A DNA stretch of 20,845 nucleotides from a virus: positions 1-20,845 of IMG/VR virus record IMGVR_UViG_3300021364_001004; one strand, 5' to 3'. The notes under the pieces were generated by a model, which saw only the letters and a list, made by a program, of their open reading frames with translations, did not search any database and was not told the origin of the DNA. The position numbers were made by a program, and so were the translations under genes. The number at the start of each line of letters is the position of its first letter. The first letter of the stretch is position 1. Of this stretch, positions 5,782 through 13,000 are shown one piece after another.

Positions 5782-6033
5782 ATGAAATCAGAAAAGATCA
5801 GAGAAGAGTTTAACGAAATCAAACTTGAACTTGCTTACATAAGAGGTATGATGACAAATGTTAATTATCAGATGCAAGAATTGCGGGAAGCAATTAGAAA
5901 GTCATCCAACAAAGATGAAGAGTTGCGGGTGCGAGAACTATACGAGCATCCGTGGTACAAGTATAAGCGGGAAGAACTTATCTCTAGTGGAAATTATTCA
6001 GAACCACAAAGAGACGATCTCTCCGACATTTAG
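5782..6033 (+). CDS. Hypothetical coiled-coil protein (83 aa), overlapped by another frame
   Basis: Starts 3 nt after the previous stop. The first half (about residues 1-48) looks like an amphipathic helix or coiled coil (KIREEFNEIKLELAYIRGM, then MQELREAIRKSSNKDEELR). The second half holds ELYEHPWYKYKREELISSGN. The ATG directly follows an AATAAATA sequence (5774-5781), which may be chance. Its last 176 nt (5858-6033) are also read in the +1-shifted frame by the Cys-motif protein starting at 5858. Both frames look protein-like, so at least part of one gene may be overprinted. If only one is real in the overlap, I favour the Cys-motif protein there. Confidence 0.6.
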   Translation: MKSEKIREEFNEIKLELAYIRGMMTNVNYQMQELREAIRKSSNKDEELRVRELYEHPWYKYKREELISSGNYSEPQRDDLSDI

Positions 6034-6106
6034 TAAGGAAGATCTTGCGTACCAAGAATCTCGTCGTCAGAGGACGGTACGCAAACTTGACTTTGAAGTC
6101 AGGTGA
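5858..6106 (+). CDS. Small putative zinc-finger protein (82 aa), overlapping frame
   Basis: Starts at ATG 5858 inside the preceding gene, in a different frame. It has a CxxC pair (C6, C9, in RCKNCGKQLESHP) and a second CxC (C23, C25, in KSCGCEN), which could bind one zinc. The basic C-terminus (ESRRQRTVRKLDFEVR) follows an LAYQE segment. From memory, a conserved small protein of T4-like cyanophages has this layout: Cys-rich start, 'TTIRG', then an 'EARRQRKVRKLDFE'-like end. That is why I trust this frame despite the overlap. It ends 4 nt before tRNA-Pro. Nucleic-acid binding is a guess from the basic tail and Cys motifs. Confidence 0.75.
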   Translation: MLIIRCKNCGKQLESHPTKMKSCGCENYTSIRGTSISGKNLSLVEIIQNHKETISPTFSKEDLAYQESRRQRTVRKLDFEVR

Positions 6107-6110
6107 ACCT

Positions 6111-6184
6111 CGGGCATTAGTTCAGTTTGGTAGAACGCTCGCTTTGGGAGCGAGAGGTCGTAGGTTCAAATCCTACATGCCCGA
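6111..6184 (+). tRNA. tRNA-Pro (anticodon TGG)
   Basis: Acceptor stem CGGGCAT/ATGCCCG, anticodon stem CTCGC/GCGAG with loop TTTGGGA, T-arm GTAGG/CCTAC, discriminator A. It is followed within 4 nt by a late-promoter box. Confidence 0.95.
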
Positions 6185-6187
6185 CTT

Positions 6188-6195
6188 TATAAATA
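6188..6195 (+). promoter_or_regulatory. Late-type promoter TATAAATA
   Basis: An exact match to the T4/cyanophage late -10 box TATAAATA. The next ATG (6205) is only 9 nt downstream, so the transcript would have almost no leader. It would drive the Phd-like gene and talC. Confidence 0.65.
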
Positions 6196-6204
6196 TCATC
6201 AATT

Positions 6205-6378
6205 ATGGAATATTATTCTGTGGATCACTGGCAAGAAAACTTTGATGAATTGTTTGAAAGAGTGGAGAATGGTGAGAGTATCGGCATCATTAGTGAAAAC
6301 AATGAAAAGTGTGTTATGATGCCTTATGATGATGAACTCATCAAACTATATACTGAACTGAACAACGAAGCGCAATGA
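6205..6378 (+). CDS. Phd/YefM antitoxin-like small protein (57 aa)
   Basis: Start ATG 6205, stop TGA 6376-6378. It reads MEYYSVDHWQENFDELFERV, then ENGESIGIISENNEKCVMMP. This follows the Phd/YefM N-terminal pattern: an 'ARxxFxELLDRVxxGE'-like helix, then a beta hairpin 'xxItxxgkxxavlmp', then a short helix (YDDELIKLYTEL). In toxin-antitoxin systems this fold binds DNA and dimerises. No toxin gene is adjacent: the next gene, overlapping as ATGA, is transaldolase. It may therefore be an orphan regulator, possibly controlling its own operon. The family link is by motif only. Confidence 0.75.
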   Translation: MEYYSVDHWQENFDELFERVENGESIGIISENNEKCVMMPYDDELIKLYTELNNEAQ

Positions 6379-7025
6379 AAATTTTCCTTGATACTGCTGA
6401 CTATGCTGCTATTGATGACCGATATGAGACTGGTTTGATTGATGGAATTACAACCAATCCAACTCTAGTGAGAAAATCGGGTTGTGATTATTTGGATTTC
6501 ATCAAAACCTTATCAGCTCACTTTTCTTTTGAAAGCATCTCCGCCGAAGTTGATGGAAACAATGCCGATGAGATGATTGATAATGCTCAAAAATATATTT
6601 CAATTGGTCCTGAAGTTACAATCAAACTCCCCCTTACTAAAGATGGTCTGATTGCATGTAAGATTCTTAGTGATGAAGGAGTTAAAACTAACGTTACTCT
6701 ATGCTTCAGTGCTGCTCAGGCAGTCATGGCAGCGAAGGCAGGTGCTACATACATCTCTCCATTCGTTGGTCGTATGAACGATAATTCTTTTAGTGGTGTT
6801 GAATTAGTCCGTGCTATTGGAGGACTGTATGCTCAACATCGTGTTGAAACTAAAGTCCTCGCTGCAAGTTTGCGTGATGTCCACCATGTGTCACGCTGCC
6901 TTCTCTATGGTGCTGATGTGGTCACACTTCCTGTCACAGTATTTGACAAGATGTATGACCATGTTCTCACCAGAGAAGGTTTGGATATCTTTGAAAAAGA
7001 TTTCCAAATTATCAACCAACAATAG
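6375..7025 (+). CDS. talC: Transaldolase, TalC/fructose-6-phosphate-aldolase type
   Basis: A pentose phosphate pathway enzyme that moves a three-carbon unit between sugar phosphates through a Schiff base. 216 residues is the usual length of the short TalC/FSA class. It shows MKIFLDTAD at the start, DGITTNPTL (23-31), VTIKLPLT with the Schiff-base lysine K84, NVTLCFSAAQA (106-116), and YISPFVGRMND (126-136). It is the form found in many cyanophages. It is co-translated with the Phd-like protein (ATGA) and lies downstream of an exact late-type promoter box. With gnd at the other end of the window, it supports NADPH and ribose supply for phage DNA synthesis. Confidence 0.96.
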   Translation: MKIFLDTADYAAIDDRYETGLIDGITTNPTLVRKSGCDYLDFIKTLSAHFSFESISAEVDGNNADEMIDNAQKYISIGPEVTIKLPLTKDGLIACKILSDEGVKTNVTLCFSAAQAVMAAKAGATYISPFVGRMNDNSFSGVELVRAIGGLYAQHRVETKVLAASLRDVHHVSRCLLYGADVVTLPVTVFDKMYDHVLTREGLDIFEKDFQIINQQ

Positions 7026-7042
7026 AGTAAACGTAGAGGAAA

Positions 7043-7285
7043 ATGAAAGAAAGACTTCTCCTTCGTAAATTTCGCGAAGACATTAGCATCCTTGATGATG
7101 CTGTTGACGGAGTAGTAAATTTGGAGGATGATTATCCCCATCTGTATAAAAAACTATACGAGTTTTATGATGTTAATGGTCTTCAGTTATTTGGAGATCC
7201 AGATGATGATTACGAAGTTGTCCTGACCGAACTAGAGAGGGACTTGACGAACCTCATGGACCCTGCTATGATTTCAGAGTTCTGA
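7043..7285 (+). CDS. Small acidic hypothetical protein (80 aa)
   Basis: The ATG at 7043 has GAGG about 7 nt upstream. The protein is helical and acidic: MKERLLLRKFREDISILDDA, then a central DYPHLYKKLYEFYDVNGLQL and a DPDDDYEVVLTELERDL tail. It follows talC by 17 nt, so it is probably in the same transcript. No motif or membrane segment. The good ribosome-binding site and the continuous packing support a real gene. I do not recognise the family. Confidence 0.7.
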   Translation: MKERLLLRKFREDISILDDAVDGVVNLEDDYPHLYKKLYEFYDVNGLQLFGDPDDDYEVVLTELERDLTNLMDPAMISEF

Positions 7286-7297
7286 TTCATTGTTGGT

Positions 7298-7534
7298 ATG
7301 ACCGAGGTTCTCCTTGAACGTGAAGGTTATCGTTTTGTTGACGTTGGTGTAATTGAGTTGAACGGTATGCGAGATTTTCGTTTACAGAAACAAGACTATT
7401 ACACCAATCGTTGGCGTGATATCTATTTGTTTGATAATCAAATGCAGTGTCTTCTTGCTATGGAAGACATTGAATATGCTAAATGGTTGGACCCCGACCG
7501 AGTTCCATGCTACGTTAAAGACAATGCCTCTTAA
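7298..7534 (+). CDS. Small hypothetical protein (78 aa)
   Basis: Starts 12 nt after the previous stop. It looks like a compact alpha/beta protein: MTEVLLEREGYRFVDVGVIE, then MRDFRLQKQDYYTNRWRDIY and LFDNQMQCLLAMEDIEYAKW. Several aromatic residues could form a small hydrophobic core. There are no Cys pairs and no transmembrane segment. It belongs to the run of small genes between talC and the TagD-like gene. No function can be assigned. Confidence 0.65.
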   Translation: MTEVLLEREGYRFVDVGVIELNGMRDFRLQKQDYYTNRWRDIYLFDNQMQCLLAMEDIEYAKWLDPDRVPCYVKDNAS

Positions 7535-7598
7535 TAACACTCCATTACAATGGAATAATAAAACAGAATTTGTTCCCGCTAATCCAAAGGAAAAAACA

Positions 7599-7865
7599 AT
7601 GTCCACATATGATTATCTTTCTAATGCTGAGACAGAGCTTCGTAATGCTCTGAAGACAGCAGTTGATCTTGATGGTGTTAATGAAATTCAAAAAGTTGTT
7701 AACACTCTTGCTGCAGTGAATCAACTCAAGAACGGTTACAAGTATAAGGTTGATGAACAAAAGAGTATGATCTCTGAATATGATGAGATCAAATTTGATT
7801 CTAGTACTTACTCTCCAGACACAATCAATTTTGGTGGAGATGAGAACACACTCATCTTAGGATGA
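7599..7865 (+). CDS. Small hypothetical helical protein (88 aa)
   Basis: I chose the ATG at 7599 (MSTYDYLSNAETELRNALKT) because AAAGGA lies about 9 nt upstream. An in-frame ATG at 7524 would add 25 residues and overlap the previous gene. Residues 1-60 are predicted helical (YLSNAETELRN, then GVNEIQKVVNTLAAVNQLKN). The tail is acidic and Ser/Thr-rich (FDSSTYSPDTINFGGDEN). Its stop overlaps the start of the TagD-like gene as ATGA. Virion-associated helical proteins of this size exist in cyanophages, but I cannot name this one. Confidence 0.65.
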   Translation: MSTYDYLSNAETELRNALKTAVDLDGVNEIQKVVNTLAAVNQLKNGYKYKVDEQKSMISEYDEIKFDSSTYSPDTINFGGDENTLILG

Positions 7866-8284
7866 ACATAATTACATTTGGTACATTTGATTTATTTCAC
7901 ATCGGTCATCTTAATATTCTAAAAAGATGCATTGAGTATGCCGATGGCAACAATCAAGTGACAGTTGGGGTATCTACTGATGAGTTTAATTATTCTAAGA
8001 AGAAAAGATATCCCATCTGCTGTCAACATGATAGACTAGAGATAGTCAATAACATCAAAGGTATTACAAATGTTTTTTACGAAGAATCTTTAGAGAAGAA
8101 ATTAGAATACTGCATACAATATAATGCTGATGTTCTAATCATGGGTGCTGATCATACTGGTAGATTTGATTATTTGAAACAACATAATATAGATGTAGTT
8201 TATTATCCCAGGACTAAAGGTATTTCTACCACAGAAATTGTAAAGAAAACCATAATCAATGTCACTCCTTTCCTCAAAATTTAA
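7862..8284 (+). CDS. Cytidylyltransferase-like (TagD/glycerol-3-phosphate cytidylyltransferase family)
   Basis: 140 residues with the hallmark nucleotidyltransferase motifs. GTFDLFHIGHLNILKR (7-22) contains the HIGH signature at 13-16, and RTKGISTTEI (117-126) is the second conserved motif that closes over the nucleotide. The length fits the TagD class, which joins CTP to an alcohol phosphate to make an activated CDP-polyol for surface polymers. It could act on another phosphate substrate, since this family varies. It overlaps the methyltransferase gene by 26 nt, which suggests the two act together. The actual substrate is unknown. Confidence 0.9.
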   Translation: MNIITFGTFDLFHIGHLNILKRCIEYADGNNQVTVGVSTDEFNYSKKKRYPICCQHDRLEIVNNIKGITNVFYEESLEKKLEYCIQYNADVLIMGADHTGRFDYLKQHNIDVVYYPRTKGISTTEIVKKTIINVTPFLKI

Positions 8285-9119
8285 AGAGATTACAGACAAT
8301 TGTCCAGTATCTGCAGAACCATCTTTGGTGATGCCTACATCTCAAATGTGTACGGAGAGTCAGTTCTACGAGCAAGTGTATAAAGATGCTTGCTTTGAGA
8401 TTAAAGAGCAACCCCGATCCCACAGGAAACAGTGGGAGTTTTGTTATATCATTCAGGTATTAAAACATTACGGTCTTCTTAGATCTCGTAGTTCTGGTAT
8501 TGGTTTTGGTGTGGGGGAAGAACCACTTCCCTCACTGTTTGCTAGTTATGGTTGTAAGGTTCTGGCAACTGATCTAGATGTAAGTGATGCTGCTAACAAA
8601 GGATGGGTCGCTACAGATCAACATCTCAGAACAAAAGAAGTTCTGAACAAAAGAGGAATCTGTGACGAAGAATCTTTTAATAAGTTAGTCAACATTGATT
8701 ATGTTGACATGAATAATATCCCAGATAATCTGGGTAAGTTTAACTTCACATGGAGTTCATGTGCTCTAGAACATCTTGGTAGTATTGACAAATCCCTTGA
8801 CTTCATAGTAAACTCTACGAAGTTACTCAAACCAGGAGGCATCGCTGTTCACACTACAGAATTAAATGTCTCTAATGATGTGCTAACTATTGATAACCAG
8901 AACACAGTTCTTTTGAGAATCAAAGATTTCAATAATCTTTCTAGGAAACTAGTTAATCATAAAGACATTGCTCTAAGTCCATTCAATTATTTTGCAGGGT
9001 ATCAACCACTAGATACTCACATTGATCTTCCTCCGTACTCTTCAGATAAACATTTGAAGATTGCTATGGCACAGTATGTAACCACATCAGTTGGTATCAT
9101 CGTTAGAAAATTATTCTGA
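8259..9119 (+). CDS. SAM-dependent methyltransferase-like protein (286 aa)
   Basis: A Rossmann-type class I methyltransferase is suggested by GIGFGVGEEPLPSLFASYGC (motif I region, about 80-100), then KVLATDLD (motif II acidic end). FTWSSCALEHLGSIDKSL is the motif IV-like region with 'CALEHL'. LLKPGGIAVHTTEL (motif V/VI region) is typical of Methyltransf_11-like families. The N-terminal 75 residues and the C-terminal 80 are not recognised. The ATG at 8259 lies inside the end of the TagD-like gene. Small-molecule, lipid or glycan methylation is more likely than DNA methylation, because the usual DNA-methylase catalytic motifs are not seen; this is inference. Confidence 0.8.
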   Translation: MSLLSSKFKEITDNCPVSAEPSLVMPTSQMCTESQFYEQVYKDACFEIKEQPRSHRKQWEFCYIIQVLKHYGLLRSRSSGIGFGVGEEPLPSLFASYGCKVLATDLDVSDAANKGWVATDQHLRTKEVLNKRGICDEESFNKLVNIDYVDMNNIPDNLGKFNFTWSSCALEHLGSIDKSLDFIVNSTKLLKPGGIAVHTTELNVSNDVLTIDNQNTVLLRIKDFNNLSRKLVNHKDIALSPFNYFAGYQPLDTHIDLPPYSSDKHLKIAMAQYVTTSVGIIVRKLF

Positions 9120-9354
9120 CGATCAGTCCCGAGATGACTCAAAACTCGCTCTGGTCGGGATGGGTTTAACGACCCCTCGGAGTTTCCAATTTCTCTAAAA
9201 AATTGGTGGTGCGGATGGAGCTATACTCCCGCCTGGTTTCTAAGTTCCAGTTAAAAATTTAGTGGTGGATCCAAAAGACCCCTTCCGTGTGGTTGTTTTC
9301 CTGTTTAGCAACTGAAATAATAAAACAGGTGGCGAGCCTGAGCACCCAAACATT
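9120..9354 (+). ncRNA. Candidate structured RNA or leader with repeated hairpins (235 nt gap)
   Basis: No credible frame. Several stems can be drawn. CCCGA/TCGGG (9128-9132 with 9155-9159), with CGAG/CTCG nested. CCAATTT/AAATTGG (9186-9206). GCG+GGAG/CTCC+CGC (9211-9232). CTAAGTT/AATTTAG with one G-U pair (9240-9262). CCTGTTT/AAACAGG (9300-9329). The three AT-rich hairpins are each followed directly by TGG, and the first two repeat units are alignable. It could be a free RNA or a long structured leader for the oxygenase gene at 9355. No promoter found. Confidence 0.45.
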
Positions 9355-9906
9355 ATGTCAAAGAATGGTATTGTAGTATCAGTTACATCTGGAATTGATA
9401 AATCAATTGCGAAAATTATTAAAACGCAATTGCAAGATCTTCCTCTTAAAAGTGCTACACTTGATGGAGAATATGTAGATGGTTCAGAAAGAAATTCTCA
9501 AGTTTCTTGGATTTCTAAAACTCATTGGGTTGCTGGACTGATGTCACATTATGTGAATCTTGTGAACGATCAATACTATCATTATGATCTTCGTTCCTGG
9601 GCACAGAATATACAATATACTGTATACAATGGTCAAGGAACTGGATACAAATGGCATAATGATTATCAAGAAGCCCTTGAGGGCGATAACCTGTGGAGAA
9701 AATTAACTATAAGTTTATGTCTGGATGATGAGTACGAAGGAGGAGAACTTCAAGTCTTTACTCCCAGTTGTGAAATGCATACTTATAAAATGAACTGCGG
9801 TGACATTGTAATTTTTTCATCTGATATGATGCATCGTGTGAGACCACTTAAATCTGGACTTAGAACATGTTTAGTTGGGTGGTATGCTGGTCCTAAATTC
9901 AAATAA
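9355..9906 (+). CDS. 2OG-Fe(II) oxygenase, prolyl-4-hydroxylase/PKHD-like
   Basis: 183 residues in the short hydroxylase class (P4Hc/PKHD type). The iron-binding HxD is at H101-D103 (GYKWHNDYQE) and the distal histidine is H160 (MMHRVRPLKSG). R170, ten residues later, should bind 2-oxoglutarate (GLRTCLVGWYAGP). Before the distal histidine, GGELQVFTPS and GDIVIFSSD follow the family pattern. It is unlike the oxygenase at 4734 in length and motif spacing, so the two are not recent duplicates. The substrate is unknown. The gene is preceded by a 235-nt structured gap and followed by a small terminator and tRNA-Gly. Confidence 0.9.
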   Translation: MSKNGIVVSVTSGIDKSIAKIIKTQLQDLPLKSATLDGEYVDGSERNSQVSWISKTHWVAGLMSHYVNLVNDQYYHYDLRSWAQNIQYTVYNGQGTGYKWHNDYQEALEGDNLWRKLTISLCLDDEYEGGELQVFTPSCEMHTYKMNCGDIVIFSSDMMHRVRPLKSGLRTCLVGWYAGPKFK

Positions 9907-9922
9907 CCCTCTCTGGGTTTTT
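9905..9922 (+). terminator. Small intrinsic terminator
   Basis: AACCC, loop TCTCT, GGGTT, then a run of T (9918-9922). The short 5-bp stem overlaps the oxygenase stop codon. It ends 3 nt before tRNA-Gly. Probably weak. Confidence 0.55.
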
Positions 9923-9925
9923 ACT

Positions 9926-9997
9926 GCGGATGTAGCTCAACGGTAGAGCTTCTGCCTTCCAAGCAGACGGTTGCGCGTTCAAATCGCGTCATCCGCT
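9926..9997 (+). tRNA. tRNA-Gly (anticodon TCC)
   Basis: Acceptor stem GCGGATG/CATCCGC, anticodon stem TCTGC/GCAGA with loop CTTCCAA, T-loop TTCAAAT, discriminator T. It stands alone, 3.7 kb from the other tRNAs. Confidence 0.95.
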
Positions 9998-10000
9998 TTT

Positions 10001-10008
10001 TATAAATA
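10001..10008 (+). promoter_or_regulatory. Late-type promoter TATAAATA
   Basis: An exact TATAAATA preceded by a T-run, 29 nt upstream of the start of the large fibre-like gene. It fits late control of virion genes 10038-16907. Confidence 0.75.
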
Positions 10009-10037
10009 CTTTGAAGGAAAGTATAACAGGGCATGTA

Positions 10038-13000
10038 ATGTCAAAGATATTAGTTGACGAACTAGTCAATCTAGCTGGAACAGATAAAGTAACTTTTGCT
10101 GAGGGACTTAAAGTTTCTACTGGTGAAACGATTGAACTTGATGGTGCAACCATAACTCTTGATACTGGAGTTGGTCTAGATGATCAACTGCTCGCGTCTA
10201 CTGGTGCTGGTCTGAAGTGGGTTACATTTACTAATACAAATACTACATATGATTTTGCTGCATCTGGCGCAGCAGTAAATGATGTCAGACTTAGACTCAC
10301 TGCTGGTGGATCTGGTTCGGGAACTGACGAGGTAGTTCTTCAGGGTGCTGGAGATACTACAGTAAATCTCAGTGGGAATGTAATTACAGTAAGTTCCACT
10401 GACGCTAACACAACATATGATTTTACATCAACAGCAGTCACTTCTGGTGTTGCATTTCAACTCGTAGGAAATGATAGCACGACAGATGCTGTTAATCTTT
10501 TAGAAGGATCTAATATTAATATCAGTAGATCTGGAAATGATATTACCATCTCTACAATTCTTTCGGGAACAGTAACTGGTCCTTCGTCCGCCACTGATGG
10601 CGCAGTTGTTTTATTTGATGGAACTGCTGGGAATTTATTAAAAGATTCTTCGCTAACTGTAGATGTTGGTGGAAATCTTACTACTGCAGGAGCAATTACA
10701 ACTGCATCTGGAACTGCAAGTTTGATTACATTCCGTTATGATCAGACAGGCAGTTTCCCAAATGCTAATTCTTATCAGGGTGCTCTCGCTTACTCTGATA
10801 ATAATAACGCAATGTATTTTGCGAGTGGGAACTCTTGGTATCAGTTAGCAAGACTGATTGACATTGTTCCTAATACAGATACAACTTATTCTGTTGGATT
10901 AACTGGAAGTAATTTTGGTCTGCTCACACTATCTGACTCCAATGGTGTTACTGATAGTGTTGAATTCTATAGAAATGTCTATGGTAGCATTGAACTTGAA
11001 AGGTCTGGTGAAGAACTATATTTTGATGGTAGAGTATATGATCTGAGTGCTGTAACTGGAGGTGGAAATGCTGCTACGCTCAGACTAACTGGTCTTAATC
11101 ATGATCGTGCTGGTTCTATTACTGCCACAACCACAGATGATATTTCTTTTGCTGGTGCTAATGGTATTACAGTTACAAGAACTGATGCCAACACCATTAC
11201 GATTGATGGAACTGGTGCTGGTGGTGGAACTGCTTATACAGATAGCGATGCTAAAGACGCCGCTGCACAATCAATCTTAAATGGAACTCATCTAGGAATT
11301 TCGTTTACATATGATCAAGCTTCACAATCACTTAACAGTGTTGTAACTGCTAGTGGTTCTGGTGGTGGAGGTGGTACTGCTATTCTGTATGATTTCTATG
11401 GTTCTAATGTTACATCAAACCAAGTAATATTAAATCTTGATCCATCTACTGGTACTACTGATACTGTAGAGTTTGCGGGTGCTGGTGGAACAACTGTATC
11501 GTGGGATTCACAGACAAATAAAGCAACCATTCAGAGCGACCAACCAGTTCAGTCTGATTGGAACAATACTGATATTAATAGTCTGGCATTCATTCAGAAT
11601 AAACCAACAATTCCTACGGCATATACATTACCTGCCGCTACGACAACAACTCTGGGTGGTGTTATTCCTGATGGTACAGGTATTTTATTAACAAGTTCGG
11701 GAGATATTTCAGCAACACTTGATTCTATCACTGATGCTGGTAATAGCACTACGAATGATCTGTCAGCAGCAGGACTTACTTTAAACACTAATTACACTAC
11801 AGTCTCTGGTGCCACAGGTGACATTAAGAGAATTGGCGATCTTCCATATTATCATGACGGTACTGACTGGAGATTATTCTATCTGACTGGAGAACCTACT
11901 TCAGCAGCACAAACTGATGTTAACTTTGATGATGTTCAAGTCCGTCTTACTGGTGCTACGGGTGGTCACAGTAGTGATTACATCTATAACTATGTTACTG
12001 GTAATTGGTTCTTTAAAGGTGGTAATGCTACCGTTGTTTCTTCTCCAGTAAAGTATGGTACTAATGCAATTCAGTTTGATGGTTCATCACAGAGTTATAT
12101 TAGTGTTGGATCAAAAGGTCCTGAAGAATCTCCTGTTTTATATTCCCTTGCTGATAACATTAGGGGATCTACCGCAAAACGAGGTGGATTCCCTGACTTT
12201 AGTGGAGACTGGACTGTAGAATTGTGGGTTAGATTTGATGATCTGAGTTCTACTGCTGATAATCCTGGTATTTTCTCTCTCACAAAGGGTGCTGGTCAAT
12301 ATGTTGGAAAGGGTGTAGGACTCTCACTGCTAAGAACCAATCTGACTGAGACTTACTGGAAACTCGTATGGACTAATAATCTTTCCGCAACTCAACAGGG
12401 TGATACTCCAACAATAACAGATCTCTCAATTAATAGTACTGCTTGGCAGGAAGATACATGGTATCATATTTCTGTTTCTCGTCGTGCTTCGGATGGAAGA
12501 CTGTTTGCACATGTAAACGGCAGTCACGCCAGCACCCTCACCGATCCCTATGATACGAATCTCAATGTAACTATCACGGATGATGAATGGGTCTACTATA
12601 TCGGTCAAAATGCCTCACAGGCATATGCATCATGGAATACACTTACATATCATGATTATCTGAGAGGATATGTAGATGATGTAAGGTGGACTGATTATCT
12701 TAGATACGATGACACCGATTATACTGCTCCAACTGAAGCATATCCTATTACTGCTCCTGCTCCTCCAACAGTAGATCCTGACTGGGATAATGTTATATTG
12801 AGATATACATTTGATAATAGCTTTAATGATATTGGTCAGTATGAGATCAGCTCAATAATAAGTAGTTCAACATATATCAAACGTGCGATCACTCCATTAA
12901 AGTATGGCACTAATGTGTTAAGCTCTACAAGTCCTGTTGGTTACCTTAGAGCTGAAGACACGAGTTATAGAATTAGATTCGGTGCGACTTGGACAGTAGA

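Noticed and set aside
3700-6190. CRISPR array or prophage attachment site in the tRNA region
   Set aside because: No spaced direct repeats, and no integrase or duplicated tRNA 3' ends are visible.
6045-6245. Plus-strand frame of 66 codons over tRNA-Pro
   Set aside because: It reads through the whole tRNA-Pro gene and the late promoter, and conflicts with the Cys-motif gene and the Phd-like gene.
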